Shown: positions 1 to 9,612 of the stretch, piece after piece
Numbering within the stretch: the stretch's first letter is position 1
Layout of the letters: each line of letters opens with the position of its first letter
NCBI GenBank assembly: GCA_946811695.1
Contig: OX328127.1
Location: 49,925,774-49,989,773 of the forward strand
Reading direction: 5' to 3'
DNA from: Gonocerus acuteangulatus
Taxonomy: Eukaryota; Arthropoda; Insecta; Hemiptera; Coreidae
DNA: 64,000 nucleotides
Position numbers and translations under genes: made by a program
Notes under the pieces: model-generated
Databases searched by the model: none
What the model was told of the DNA's origin: nothing
What the model saw: only the letters and a program-made list of their open reading frames with translations

Positions 1-172
1 GCCGTGGCCGGGACACGGAGAAACGATCACACCACCATTTTCAATGGACTCGTTCACGCTATACCGGGCCGAGTCCGTGTTTTTTGCGTGTGCGATTGCT
101 TCACAATGTCCCGGCCGGGCCTCGGCCCGGACCCGACACGGTCTAGCGTGAATCGACCTTAAATTCTACCCG
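1..172. repeat. GC-rich terminal-inverted-repeat fragment
   Basis: A CpG-rich block in AT-rich surroundings, with CCCGGCCGGG-like self-complementary runs and ending in CACGGTCTAGCGTGAAT. The same CACGGTCTAGCGTGAAT motif and the phrase ATCACACCACCATTTTCAATGG recur in diverged form at 43992-44170 and 50515-50779, where they form the inverted ends of a larger insertion. This is probably one end of a relative of that element, cut by the window start. Confidence 0.6.
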
Positions 173-231
173 TTACCCCTAGCAACGAGACGCTATCTCG
201 GGAAATAGAAAATGGCGGACATTCCTCAGTT

Positions 232-1300
232 ATGGAAGAGATAATGAAATTACTATACGATCAACAAAAGTTTTATTTCGACACTCTAAATAAAAGATTC
301 GACGATACTAATAAAAAACTCAACGATTTAAATGCTTCAATATCAAATAAAATAATTGATGACAATGAGGAAGTAAATAGTAATATTGATTATATAAATA
401 AAGATAATGAAACTGTAGAAGAAATATCAAATAAAATAATTTATGAGAATGAGGAACTAAATAATAATATTGATTATATAAATAAAGATAATGAAACTGT
501 AGAAGAAATATCAAATAAAATAATTTATGAGAATGAGGAACTAAATAATAATATTGATTATATAAATAAAGATAATGAAACTATAGAAGAAATATCAAGT
601 AAAATAATTTATGAGAATGAGGAAGTAAATAATAATATTGATTATATAAATAAAGATAATAAAATTGATGAAGAAATATTGAGTGAATTAATTTATGACA
701 ATGATAAACTTAATAAAAATATTGATTATATAAATAAAGATAATAAAATTGAAGAAGAAATATTTAGTAAATTAATTTATGAGGAGGAAGTAAATAATAA
801 TATTGATTATATAAATAAAGATAATAAAACTTAAGAAGAAATATTAAGTAAATTAATTTATGAAAATGAGAAAGGGAATAAAATAATAAATAATAATATT
901 GATTATATAAATAAAGATAATAAAATTGAAGAAGAAATATTGAGTGAATTAATTGATGGAAACGAAGTAATAAATAAAATAATTTATAATAAAGTAACTA
1001 ATGATAATTTTAAAAATACAATAAATAAAGAAGTTACAGAAAAGGGTTTGAAACATAATAACAGTGAAGAAATGACTGATGACTATAAGAAAAGTAAAGA
1101 AATCCAGCCAACTGTGGGAAGAAAAGTAAGGATGAAGTGCTGAATATGAATGAAAATTTAAATGATAACAGTAATAATGAGACAATGTTGTATGTGAACT
1201 TTGGAAAGGGAGTAGAGACGATTTCAAAACCAGAGAGACACCCAAGGAAAAGAATAAAGCAGAAATGTAGTGAAAAATCGACAGATACCAAAAGAATATA
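232..1300 (+). pseudogene. decayed single-ORF gene of A-family LTR element with 84-bp repeats
   Basis: A 200-codon frame (232-834), then a second frame (940-1143), separated by a stop and short frameshifts. The first part is helical (LLYDQQKFYFDTLNKRFDD), followed by six to eight units of a 28-residue repeat (EEISNKIIYENEELNNNIDY then INKDNETV). The tail after 1207 keeps a PRKRIKQK basic motif before its stop. The intact relative at 21332-22462 has the same order: helical N-part, Asn-rich middle with ITNDNLKNKI (here VTNDNFKNTI), and PRKRIKQI near the end. Function unknown; possibly a Gag-like protein. Confidence 0.7.
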
Positions 1301-1632
1301 AACGACCAAGACTAAGTCCATGGCAAAAATTAACATTTATTTTAAATTTGGCATAAAAAATGTATTAAAAATAATTTGATAATAAAAATAAATATAATTT
1401 AACATTAAACAATCTATCTAAATTTTTATAAATATAATTTAAATGATTAAGTAAATGCATTTTAGAGTATGTAATATAATTTAAATGATTAAGTAAATGC
1501 ATTTTAGAGTATGTAAGACAACCTTTCTAAATTTTTATTAGAAATTGTTTCAATATTTCTTTTTAAATACCGGATAAAAATAATTTTTTTTTTTTTTTTA
1601 TATAATTTGTTTTTTAAAACATGAGTGCAATA
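1301..1632 (+). other. 3' noncoding internal region of the decayed A-family element
   Basis: AT-rich, no ORF. It contains a tandem duplication of about 41 bp (starting near 1432 and 1473, motif AATGATTAAGTAAATGCATT) and a T-run followed by a GAGTGCAA motif at about 1623, which also precedes the LTR starts at 6150 and 22956. Confidence 0.55.
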
Positions 1633-2462
1633 TGTAGTGATATTTTCAATATAAATAGATTAAATTTAAATAATGAACCAAGAAATATCTTACTACTTCT
1701 TAGTAATATAAAATTCTGACTGAATATAAATTTCCTCAATCTGAAATCAAGAAGGCCGGGCAGATCGTCAGTTGTTTTCCTGAAGAGAAGAAGAAGAAAT
1801 CCTTAGTTTTTAGCACGAAAATATTTTTAAATTCAAATAACCATCGATATTTTGAAAAGCCCGCGCAAATCACAAACCATATATACAAATAACATCGTAT
1901 TATATACGATCAAAATTAATAATATTTTTGGACAATACTGGTATACAATATATCCATATTAAATTTACATTCAGATAACAATAAATTAATTATTTGGTAT
2001 TACAAAAAACATAATTATTATCTTTATATATAATCCAACAAACTGCGGAAGTTAGAAAAAAAGAAGCCAAAGTTTCCCGCTCGAATGGCGTCAGTCGATT
2101 CCCAGCATTCATGGAATGCGGAGCTGGGGTCTGTCCTCAGTAAATTACAGTAGTCACTCTATTCTCAGCAGTGGTCGAATGCGGAGCACTCCTCCAAGGA
2201 ATACGGAGTGTATTGAGGTTTTGTTGGAAGCGGATTGATTTAGAGGTAAAAATTGTTTTTTTTTTGTAATTGTTGATTCTTTTATTATTATTTGTATGTA
2301 TTTTAATATTGTTTTGTATTTCGGAATTGTCTAAGAATCAATGTTATATTCTTCATTCACTCGGAACTTTTATCCCTGAGATTAATTTAAATTCATATAA
2401 TAAAACTTACTCAAGTAATTAAAAACATTTTTCATTCTTTTTATAAAAAATTAATCATAACA
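1633..2462 (+). repeat. A-family LTR (3' LTR of the decayed element)
   Basis: Starts TGTAGTGATATT and ends ATCATAACA. From about 1815 it follows the intact LTRs at 20572 and 22956 (motifs CATCGATATTTTGAAAAGCC, GACAATACTGGTATACAATA, TTCATTCACTCGGAACTT and CCTGAGATTAA). About 170 bp at 1645-1815 have no match in the intact LTRs and look like an insertion. Confidence 0.75.
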
Positions 2463-2565
2463 TTTCATGGCGACCCAACGTGGCGAAATCATTTTTTAAA
2501 ATAATTAATCATTATATTTCATGGCGACCCAACGTGGCGCAATCATCATTTTATAATAATTAATC

Positions 2566-2571
<6 letters not shown>
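2463..2571 (+). repeat. two tandem LTR-tail plus primer-site units
   Basis: Units of 54 and 55 bp (2463-2516, 2517-2571), each starting TTTCATGGCGACCCAACGTG and ending in ATTAATCATTATA, the LTR tail. The core ATGGCGACCCAACGTGGCG is a tRNA-Lys primer-binding-site-like sequence. The same arrangement occurs at 6780-6889, 31525-31576 and, on the minus strand, near 4435-4540. Confidence 0.8.

Positions 2572-2618
<47 letters not shown>
2572..2618. repeat. (TA)n microsatellite
   Basis: Pure TA dinucleotide run directly abutting the LTR/primer-site array. The open frames seen through it (Tyr-Ile repeats) are not genes. Confidence 0.95.
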
Positions 2619-2620
<2 letters not shown>

Positions 2621-3373
2621 ACCAACAAAGTAGCCGATTGGCCTGCCAAGGAACATCTAAAATGTCCAGATGGGGATAAATGATGGGCAGAGGCATGCGC
2701 CAGACGTTTCTCCTCCCTCCTGCTACTTACAAAATTAATATGTCTTATGAAGCCCAATAGGATTTGGACAAAATATCACCAGAAAAATGTGAGAAAAACA
2801 GAATCCTACAGACGAGGTTCAAACAAGGCAGCATTATCAAGAAAAAGGAGCTGCATACTAAAAGCAATAGACAGTCCGATGGAAACTAGAGGACAACCAT
2901 GACTCATGTATTTTCTTTTACGAAGGAGATACGAACAAAAGCTGATATTTTTTAAAACATTTTTCTTGTAGTTCATTTTCTACGTTAGTAACAGTCTTCT
3001 TTTATATTTGATTTGTGCATTTTGGAGGTAACTGTCTATTTTAAAAGTATATATTGTTACGATAATTTATGATAACAAATTGACTGCGTCATTTATATTT
3101 TATTGACGGACTTATGATATTTTATTTGCCATGGCTGTATTTTAAAATTTATATTTTATAAAGACTAATCTCAGGGGTTCCAGATGGTATTAAAGATTGT
3201 CAGTTACAATCTTTAATACCATCTACTCTGTTTGAATAGAATGGAAATTCAACAATATACAATAAGACTCACCAATTACGAAACAATATACATCTCAATT
3301 TACACTTCTTAAAACTGCAGAGAACATAGACGATTTTAGAAATAGTCAAATTGAAAAAGAAGTAAAATGTGCA
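2619..3373. other. AT-rich spacer with a perfect 19-bp hairpin
   Basis: No coding signal. 2640-2930 is slightly richer in GC and may be old transposon sequence. The one clear structure is the perfect inverted repeat at 3182-3200 / 3206-3224, listed separately. Confidence 0.5.
3182..3224. repeat. perfect 19-bp inverted repeat, 5-nt loop
   Basis: Left arm AGATGGTATTAAAGATTGT, loop CAGTT, right arm its exact complement. Could be a transposon footprint, a joined terminal inverted repeat or a small hairpin element. No neighbouring gene. Confidence 0.85.
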
Positions 3374-4230
3374 ATGTGGCTTCATCCATCTGAGTTTCCA
3401 ATTTTAAAAAATCCCAACAAAAATAACAATATCAAATTAACAATTTATACTGATGGAAGTAAGGAAGGTGAAAACATAGGCTGTACTTCAGTGGTATTTA
3501 TTAACGACAAATTCACGGACGTACATAAATACAGACTGGGACAATACTGTACAAACATATAACCAGAACAATACACCGTACTTGAAAGTTTGCGACTAAT
3601 AAAGACCAAATAAAAACACTGTAATAATGCAATTTTATACACAGACAGCAAGACGACCTTACAAAAACTGACTAATCGTTCGATACATGAATCGCTAACA
3701 GAAGAAATAAAAAAACATGTGACAGAAATACAAAACATTAACAGAAACATATATTTTAAGTAGATGAGAGGACATTCTGGAAATATGGGGAACGAATTAG
3801 CTGATAAAGCGGCTAAAGCTGCCGCAAAAAGTTCCCAGTTAGCAGTTTGTTATGATATCGAAAAAACACTTAAAATACATGTTACAAACTAAGACTATAC
3901 AAACTTGGGAAAACCACTGGACAAATAACTAACAAAGGGACACACTTAAAGCTATTCATACCGAAAATTCAAACATATTTAACAACAAAACAAACTATGA
4001 GACTATGATTTTTACACTACCCAACTTGTCACAGGATACGGTTCAATAAATTCATATTTACACCGTTTCAAAATTACAAACAGAAACACTTGTCTTTTCG
4101 ATTTTCTTAAAGAACAAACTTACCAACACTTACTTTACGACTACCGACTACTAACAAAAGAACGGACAAAAATAAAGACTACAGTTATAAAACACAAAGA
4201 AAAATGGCCATCAACATTCTGTATTCTGTA
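3374..4230 (+). pseudogene. RNase H domain remnant of a non-LTR retrotransposon
   Basis: Across in-frame stops the plus strand reads LTIYTDGSKEG, then ILYTDSKTTLQKL, then MRGHSGNMGNELADKAAKAA: the D-G-S, T-D-S and G-H-x-G-N-x-x-(A/N)-x-x-A-D motifs of the RNase H domain found after the reverse transcriptase in I/R1/Loa-type elements. Several stops make it non-functional. Downstream is AT-rich 3' sequence. Confidence 0.75.
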
Positions 4231-4392
4231 TAGTTTTTAAGTTGTAAAATTTTAATATTTACAAAATTTAATTCTACGTAAAAAACAAAATATGTCAATA
4301 ACTAATGCAAGTGATATGCTATTTATTGCATGAGACTTGCAGACAAAAAATAAACTCCCTCCTTGCAGGGCTACTGTAAGGGGGAAACAAAG

Positions 4393-4429
<37 letters not shown>

Positions 4430-4434
4430 TTTTT

Positions 4435-4540
4435 ATGATTAATTTTTATAAAATTATTCGCCACGTTGGGCGTCATTAAATGTAAAGATTAATTTTTTAT
4501 AAAATGAAATGCGCCACGTTGGGTCGCCAATAATGTTGTG
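4435..4540 (-). repeat. two LTR-tail plus primer-site units, minus strand
   Basis: Read on the minus strand: LTR end AATCACAACA, then TTATTGGCGACCCAACGTGG...CTTTACA, then TTTAATGACGCCCAACGTGG...ATTAATCAT. Two degenerate iterations of the same LTR-tail/primer-site unit as at 2463 and 6780. A (TA)n run at 4409-4430 adjoins the far side. Confidence 0.75.
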
Positions 4541-5301
4541 ATTATTTATTATTTAAAATAAAAACGATTTTAATTACTTTAATAAGTTTTATTTTATTAA
4601 ATTGATTTAATCTCAGGGATAGAAGTTCCGAGTGAATGAATAATATAATATTTATTATTATTATTATTATTATTTATTTTATTTTTTTCTGAACCAACTC
4701 ACTTCCAATAAAACCCCAATATACTGCGCTTCAGTAATTCCTTCTTCAAGGTGATACGCTTTCGCTTTCTTGCCAGGTCTCGTGCATAGAATGGATATCT
4801 GATGTTCCGGACTCCGCCGTTTTCTCAAACCGTCCTCTATTATAGACAGCAATGGACTAAACACTGCTAACTCTACGACTGCTAGGAATAGACTTGACTC
4901 CGTACTCCTCGGAGGATAGCTATAGACAGACTTGACTCCGTACTCCTCGGAGGATAGCTATGGACTGACTTGACTCCGTACTCCTCGGAGGATAGCTATA
5001 GACTGACGCCTGTACTCCTCGGAGGATAGCTATAGACTGACTTGACTCCGTACTCCTCAGAGGATAGCTATGGACTGACTTCTTGTTAGCCGGAAAGTTG
5101 GCATCCTTTTTTTTCAACTTCCGCATTTTTGCCGGTTTATATATAGAAATAATAATTATATTTTTGCAATACCAAATAATTAATTTATTATCATCTGAAT
5201 GTACATTTAATATTTGTATATTGTACATCAGTATTGTCCAAAAATATTATTAATTTAAAATGTATGTAATACGATGTAATTTGTATTTTATGGTTTGTGA
5301 G
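4541..5301 (-). repeat. A-family LTR, minus strand, with internal expansion and insertion
   Basis: The minus strand carries CACAAACCAT, GACAATACTGATGTACAATA, TTCATTCACTCGGAACTT and CCTGAGATTAA in LTR order. It is truncated at its 5' end near 5301, carries a repeat expansion (4880-5083) and about 190 bp of unrelated sequence (4680-4870). Confidence 0.7.
4880..5083. repeat. about 40-bp minisatellite, 5 copies, inside an A-family LTR
   Basis: The unit contains GTACTCCTCGGAGGATAGCT followed by ATAGACTGACTTGACTCC. Five tandem copies, the fourth shortened. The other LTR copies have a single related stretch (CTCCTCCAAGGAATACGGAG), so the array looks like a local expansion. Confidence 0.9.
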
Positions 5302-5352
5302 GTAAATGAAAAACGTCCTGTTCCTTCACAAAAGTTTATTTTTCTACGCTAG

Positions 5353-5383
5353 CGCTTTCGGCAGCTCCTGCCACCATCCTCAG
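5353..5383 (-). ncRNA. hammerhead-like ribozyme core
   Basis: Minus strand CTGAGGA, then a stem-loop (GGTGG / CTGCC pairing with wobbles), then GAAAGCG. This fits the conserved CTGANGA-stem II-GAAA core. Hammerheads are known from Penelope-like elements; no Penelope ORF is seen here. Flanking stems I and III were not established, so this is only a candidate. Confidence 0.35.
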
Positions 5384-5555
5384 AGCTATAATGAGTTCAG
5401 CTTCACTGCTGAGGGCTGACTCTCAGAGAGAGTCCGGAACATCAGATATCCATTCTATGCACGATACCTGGCAAGAAAGCGAAAGCGTATCACCTTGAAG
5501 AAGGAATTACTTAAACTAACTACTAAATTAATTTTTTTTTTTTAGACAGGAGTGC

Positions 5556-6149
5556 AAATGTAATGATATATTACATTCACGAAAATATTTTTAAATTCAA
5601 ATAACCATCGATATTTTGAAAAGCCCGCGCAAATCACAAACCATATATACAAATAACATCGTATTATATACGATCAAAATTAATAATTGGACTGCTGCAA
5701 AGAAAATATTAACGACCAGGAATAAATTCATGAAAAAATTTAAAATTAATATCTATTAGTTTAGTGTTTTTATAAAATTTATTAGTTTAGCAATTTTTTT
5801 TTAAGAAAATAAGATTTATATTAATATAAGATTTAATTGATAATAATAATATTTAAAAATTTATCATAAATTTAATAATCATATTAGTGTAGGATAAGAT
5901 AGTTTTGATAATGATAATGTTTAAAAATGAACAATGAAAAATGATAATTTAAATTAAGAAATGATAATGAATAAAAATTATGTAACGAAATAAGTTATTG
6001 AAAATTTGAATAAATAACAGGCTGACCAATCTAAATAATAATTCTGTATCCCGAGACTCCAAATTAAAAAATTCAATTTTAAATTTATCTTTTATACCGG
6101 ACTAAAAACATTTTTTTTTTTAATTTTTTTTTTTAGACAGGAGTGCAAA
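5556..6149 (+). repeat. A-family element remnant: partial LTR plus internal 3' region
   Basis: TGTAATGATATATTACATTC begins at about 5562 and follows the LTR to about 5692, then jumps to AT-rich sequence (5693-6130) resembling the noncoding 3' internal part of the intact element at 22463-22950 (motif AAGATTTAATTGATAATAAT). The ORF is absent, so this is an internal-deletion copy. Confidence 0.7.
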
Positions 6150-6779
6150 TGTAATGATATATTACATTCACGAAAATATTTTTAAATTCAAATAACCATC
6201 GATATTTTGAAAAGCCCGCGCAAATCACAAACCATATATACAAATAACATCGTATTATATACGATCAAAATTAATAATATTTTTGGACAATACTGGTATA
6301 CAATATATCCATGTTAAATTTACATTCAGATAACAATAAATTAATTATTTGGTATTACAAAAAACATAATTATTATCTTCATATATGAACCAATAAAATG
6401 CGGAAGTTAAGAAACAAGAATGCCAAGCTTTCCTGTTAGAAGGCGTCAGTTGATCCCCAGCAGCCCTGGATTGAGGATAGTCAGTTGATTCTCAGCAGTG
6501 GTCGAATGCAGAGCTCTCCTCCAAGGAATACGGAGTGTATTGAGGTTTTGTTGGAAGCGGATTGATTTAGAGGTAAAAATTTTTTTTTTTTGTAGTTATT
6601 GATTCTTTTATTATTATTTGTATGTATTTTAATATTGTTTTGTATTTCGGAATTGTCTAAGAATCAATATTATATTCTTCATTCACTCGGAACTTTTATC
6701 CCTGAGATTAATTTAAATTCATATAATAAAAGTAATTACAATTGTTTCATTCTTTTTATTAAAATAATTAATCTTAACA
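6150..6779 (+). repeat. A-family LTR, 630 bp
   Basis: TG at 6150 and CA at 6779, preceded by AGACAGGAGTGCAAA as at 22956. Colinear with the intact LTRs. Contains the conserved TTCATTCACTCGGAACTT-TTATCCCTGAGATTAA block and AATAAAAG near the 3' end. Confidence 0.85.
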
Positions 6780-6889
6780 TTTATTGGCGACCCAACGTGG
6801 CGCAATCATTTTTTTATAATAATTAATCATTACATTTATTGGCGACCCAACGTGGAGCAATCATTTTTTTAAAATAATTAATCATTACA
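6780..6889 (+). repeat. two exact-length 55-bp LTR-tail/primer-site units
   Basis: 6780-6834 and 6835-6889, each TTTATTGGCGACCCAACGTG...AATCATTTTTTT...ATTAATCATTACA. The two copies differ at only a few positions. They sit exactly at the LTR end, so the primer site and LTR tail have been tandemly duplicated together. Confidence 0.85.
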
Positions 6890-7560
6890 ATACATATTTG
6901 TCTGTTCGCGGCATAGCTCAGCGAATAATGGTCCGATTTTGAAGACATTTGGTACAAAAATCTTTCTTCTAATTTAAAAGATTTAAGTTCATTAACCAGC
7001 AGAATCCGTCCACCGGAACATGGTTTTTGGAGTGAAATTCGCGGGAAAAAAATCATTATGCTTACTTCATATGCTTGCAAGTACTCGTTTTATAGGCTTC
7101 TTGGCCTAGGAAAACGAATTAAATCATTTTTAAGGCGATAGCTTTAACCTTTTTCGAGAAAAGTGGCCAAATAGTTGTTGAAATACGTTTTTGGTTTGGG
7201 TACTTAGAATCATGGGGTTCAGTTAAAATAGTTTCTGCATGTTTGAAATTCTTATAAATAAAGATGCTTAAATTTTGGTTACGTTTGGAGTTAAGGAATG
7301 ATTAGAATAAAATATTTTATTAAGAGGCATGAAAAGTTTTGGGAACTTCACATATTTTCCTTAATATCTCGAAAACAGTTGGGAAATCGTGGTAAGTGGA
7401 TAGAAATTATTCAAAAGCTTACTAAATTCTCTATAATTAATGTTCTGAGAAGATTTTCGATTAGTCAATGTCAATCAGAGAAATAAATGTTTAAAATTGT
7501 GTTTGTTTTGTTCTTTTGAACGGGTTTACATAGTTGTTTAGCTCACTTTTTAATTGGTTG
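6890..7560 (+). repeat. Helitron-type interior repeat
   Basis: Contains ATGGTCCGATTTTGAAGACA, TTGGTACAAAAATCTTTCTT, a GGCGATAGCTTTAACC block and an AAATCGTGGTAAGTGGATAG block. The same order occurs inside the Helitron-like element at 9613-10999 and, reversed, at 31930-34170 and 47160-47460. No intact ORF. Confidence 0.65.
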
Positions 7561-7855
7561 TTATTTGTTTTAAATTGAATTTCTTTTTAGAAAAATTTAG
7601 AAATTAGAAACATTTTGATATTTTTGAATACATTTAACAATGAAATAAGAATTTCATGTCTGCAGCAGTGGGGCCTGGCCAACCTAGCTTTAGGGTGTTC
7701 CAGGTAAAAGGGTACTCTGGCCCTTTGTCACCTGTCATAAAACATTTCAAGAAAGCTCGAACCAAAATAATAAGCGAGTCGGACATTTTTGTCTCTAACG
7801 GCTATTTGAATTTGAAATCCATTAATTTGTAAATTAGAATTTCATTACAATTTAT

Positions 7856-7909
<54 letters not shown>

Positions 7910-7919
7910 ATAAATATCT
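7561..7919. other. intergenic/intronic spacer with (TA)n hairpin
   Basis: No gene. 7845-7919 is a palindrome: TACAATTTATTTATAATA, a TA run (7860-7905), then TATTATAAATAAATATCTTG. It abuts the LTR start at 7920. Confidence 0.6.
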
Positions 7920-9030
7920 TGTAATGATCTAAAAGGGGGTGCTCTAGAAAGAGTCAGTTTCTGGAATAGCAAAGAGTATCCTATTCAAAATAAAGTCTAA
8001 GTTATATTCCATAAGTCCATCACAAATATTATCTTTTGTCAACCAATTAAATAAATAAAAGAGTAATAAAAGGGATAGCAATTGGCAGTGCTTAGCTTGG
8101 CAGTATTTATTTTTTTTAAAAAAGGCATAGAGAGATACAAGTTTCCCAGGAAGATAAGAATAGAGGTGCTTCCAAAAAATGCCCTTTGAACATCCAGGTG
8201 GAGATCGCTGAAGACAAACTCCCTTGGTATGGTGGGAGTAACGCCTATAAAAAGGGCCTCCCCCCGCCACTCGATCTCATTCGAGCACCAGAGACGAAGG
8301 GCACACGATCTCCTTGCAGAACCAGCTGGTCAGCCGACACCAAGCTCTCACTTCATCTTCACTTGATGGCCAAACACCACTCTAAGATCTAGCAGCCGAC
8401 CATCATTCTCCTCAACATGCCGACATAACTACAACCAGTCTACCTCTTCACTTCCAGAACATCATCCGTATCATAAGCTGAGTATAACTCGTTAACTGCC
8501 AATCTTCAATTAAATTCAAAAGCTAGCAAAAAATTTCATAATGGCCAATTTTTTTATTTTAATATATAAGTTTAATATTTCAATTATGTGATAATTTTTC
8601 TTTAATGCCCAAACATTGATACAATTATGTGAGTCAAGCACCTTTTCTTTCTTATATTTTATTTTATATCACAGCCATGCCAAATCATAAATTATAATTT
8701 TTATTTCAATATAAGTCATTTGTTTCCAATTCTATTTTATTTACTATGAACCTTTCTCCTGGTAATTAATATGGTCTCAACACATAAAAGGACAGATGGT
8801 AAGAAGTGGTTTTAATTTAATATTTCTCATGCTTTTCTTTCAGGAAATTTATTAAATTAATTTAATTATTCAAATAGTTTTATTCATAATTCCGTATGTG
8901 GTGAGTTTGGTAATATTAAATGAACCCTGAGATATAATGAAAATATAATAAAAACATTTCAAGTCAACTTTTTCTAAAATAACTTTAAAATATAATTAAT
9001 TTTCTTTTTCTTGCCGAAATCCAATCCATC

Positions 9031-9033
<3 letters not shown>
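7920..9033 (+). repeat. B-family solo LTR, about 1.1 kb
   Basis: Begins TGTAATGATCTAAAAGGGGG and ends about ATCCATCACA. Contains a TATA-like CCTATAAAAAGGGCCTCCCC followed by GGGCACACGATCTCCTTGCA and CAGCTGGTCAGCCGACACCA. The same sequence occurs as a split copy (43742-43953 plus 50780-51719) and a partial copy (36969-37628). No ORF; the short frames through it are chance. Flanked by (TA)n. Confidence 0.8.

Positions 9034-9093
<60 letters not shown>
9034..9093. repeat. (TA)n microsatellite
   Basis: Uninterrupted TA run directly after the LTR end, upstream (in genomic order) of dynein exon n. Confidence 0.95.
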
Positions 9094-9096
<3 letters not shown>

Positions 9097-9235
9097 GTAA
9101 TAAAATTCAGAGTACCAATTTAGATTAGCTTTTGGGGAATGTATCTATTATATTAAACAAAATTGGTCAGTAATCTCTTTAACTTGATTCCTCATATCCC
9201 AAACAATTCGCTTTGAAAATAACATATTAACTTAC

Positions 9236-9414
9236 CTGTGTCGTAATTGAGACTGCCACTGAAAAGCTGCAACAGAATCAACTTTTGATTGAATCAACTT
9301 GGCTACAACATCTCGAGAATGAACATCAATTGTACATATTGTCATAATTTTTTGACGATCCTGTCTTGTCAATTCACCAAGTAGAAGGGATATTAATGTG
9401 CTTAGCTGTGATAT
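9236..9414 (-). CDS. dynein heavy chain exon n (linker to AAA1 junction)
   Basis: 59 codons plus AG, acceptor TTTCAG, donor GTAAGT-like (GTAAGT/GTTAAT context). Encodes [20 protein letters not shown], then [19 protein letters not shown] and FQWQSQLRH, the segment directly before AAA1 in the family. The next exon (split Arg/Ser, then W-D) was not found on the minus strand below 9236, so that intron is at least 9.2 kb within the window. Confidence 0.96.
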
Positions 9415-9612
9415 CTGAAATATATTTAAATAAACAAATAAATAATCAAATAATTTATTAAATTATCAACTGGAGGTTTCAATAGTAAAAGGTATGATCA
9501 TAGTAAAAGTTGATCACTAGGGGTTATGTTAACTTCAGATAATATATGGCTGTCGGAGCCCTAACAAATCCCAAATTTGGATAAAAAACGAGGGTTGACT
9601 CCTCATGAAGCA

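Larger units (their letters stand above)
4719..5522. repeat. inverted repeat pair flanking the minus-strand LTR
   Basis: About 95 bp at 4721-4815 (GATACGCTTTCGCTTTCTTG and ATCTGATGTTCCGGACTC) reappears as its reverse complement at 5426-5522. The arms bracket the LTR expansion and the ribozyme-like motif. Identity of the repeat unknown. Confidence 0.75.

Noticed and set aside
8186..8392. 68-codon frame repeated at 50842-51048
   Set aside because: It recurs only because both lie in copies of the B-family LTR, just after the TATA-like region; no domain or conservation beyond the DNA repeat.
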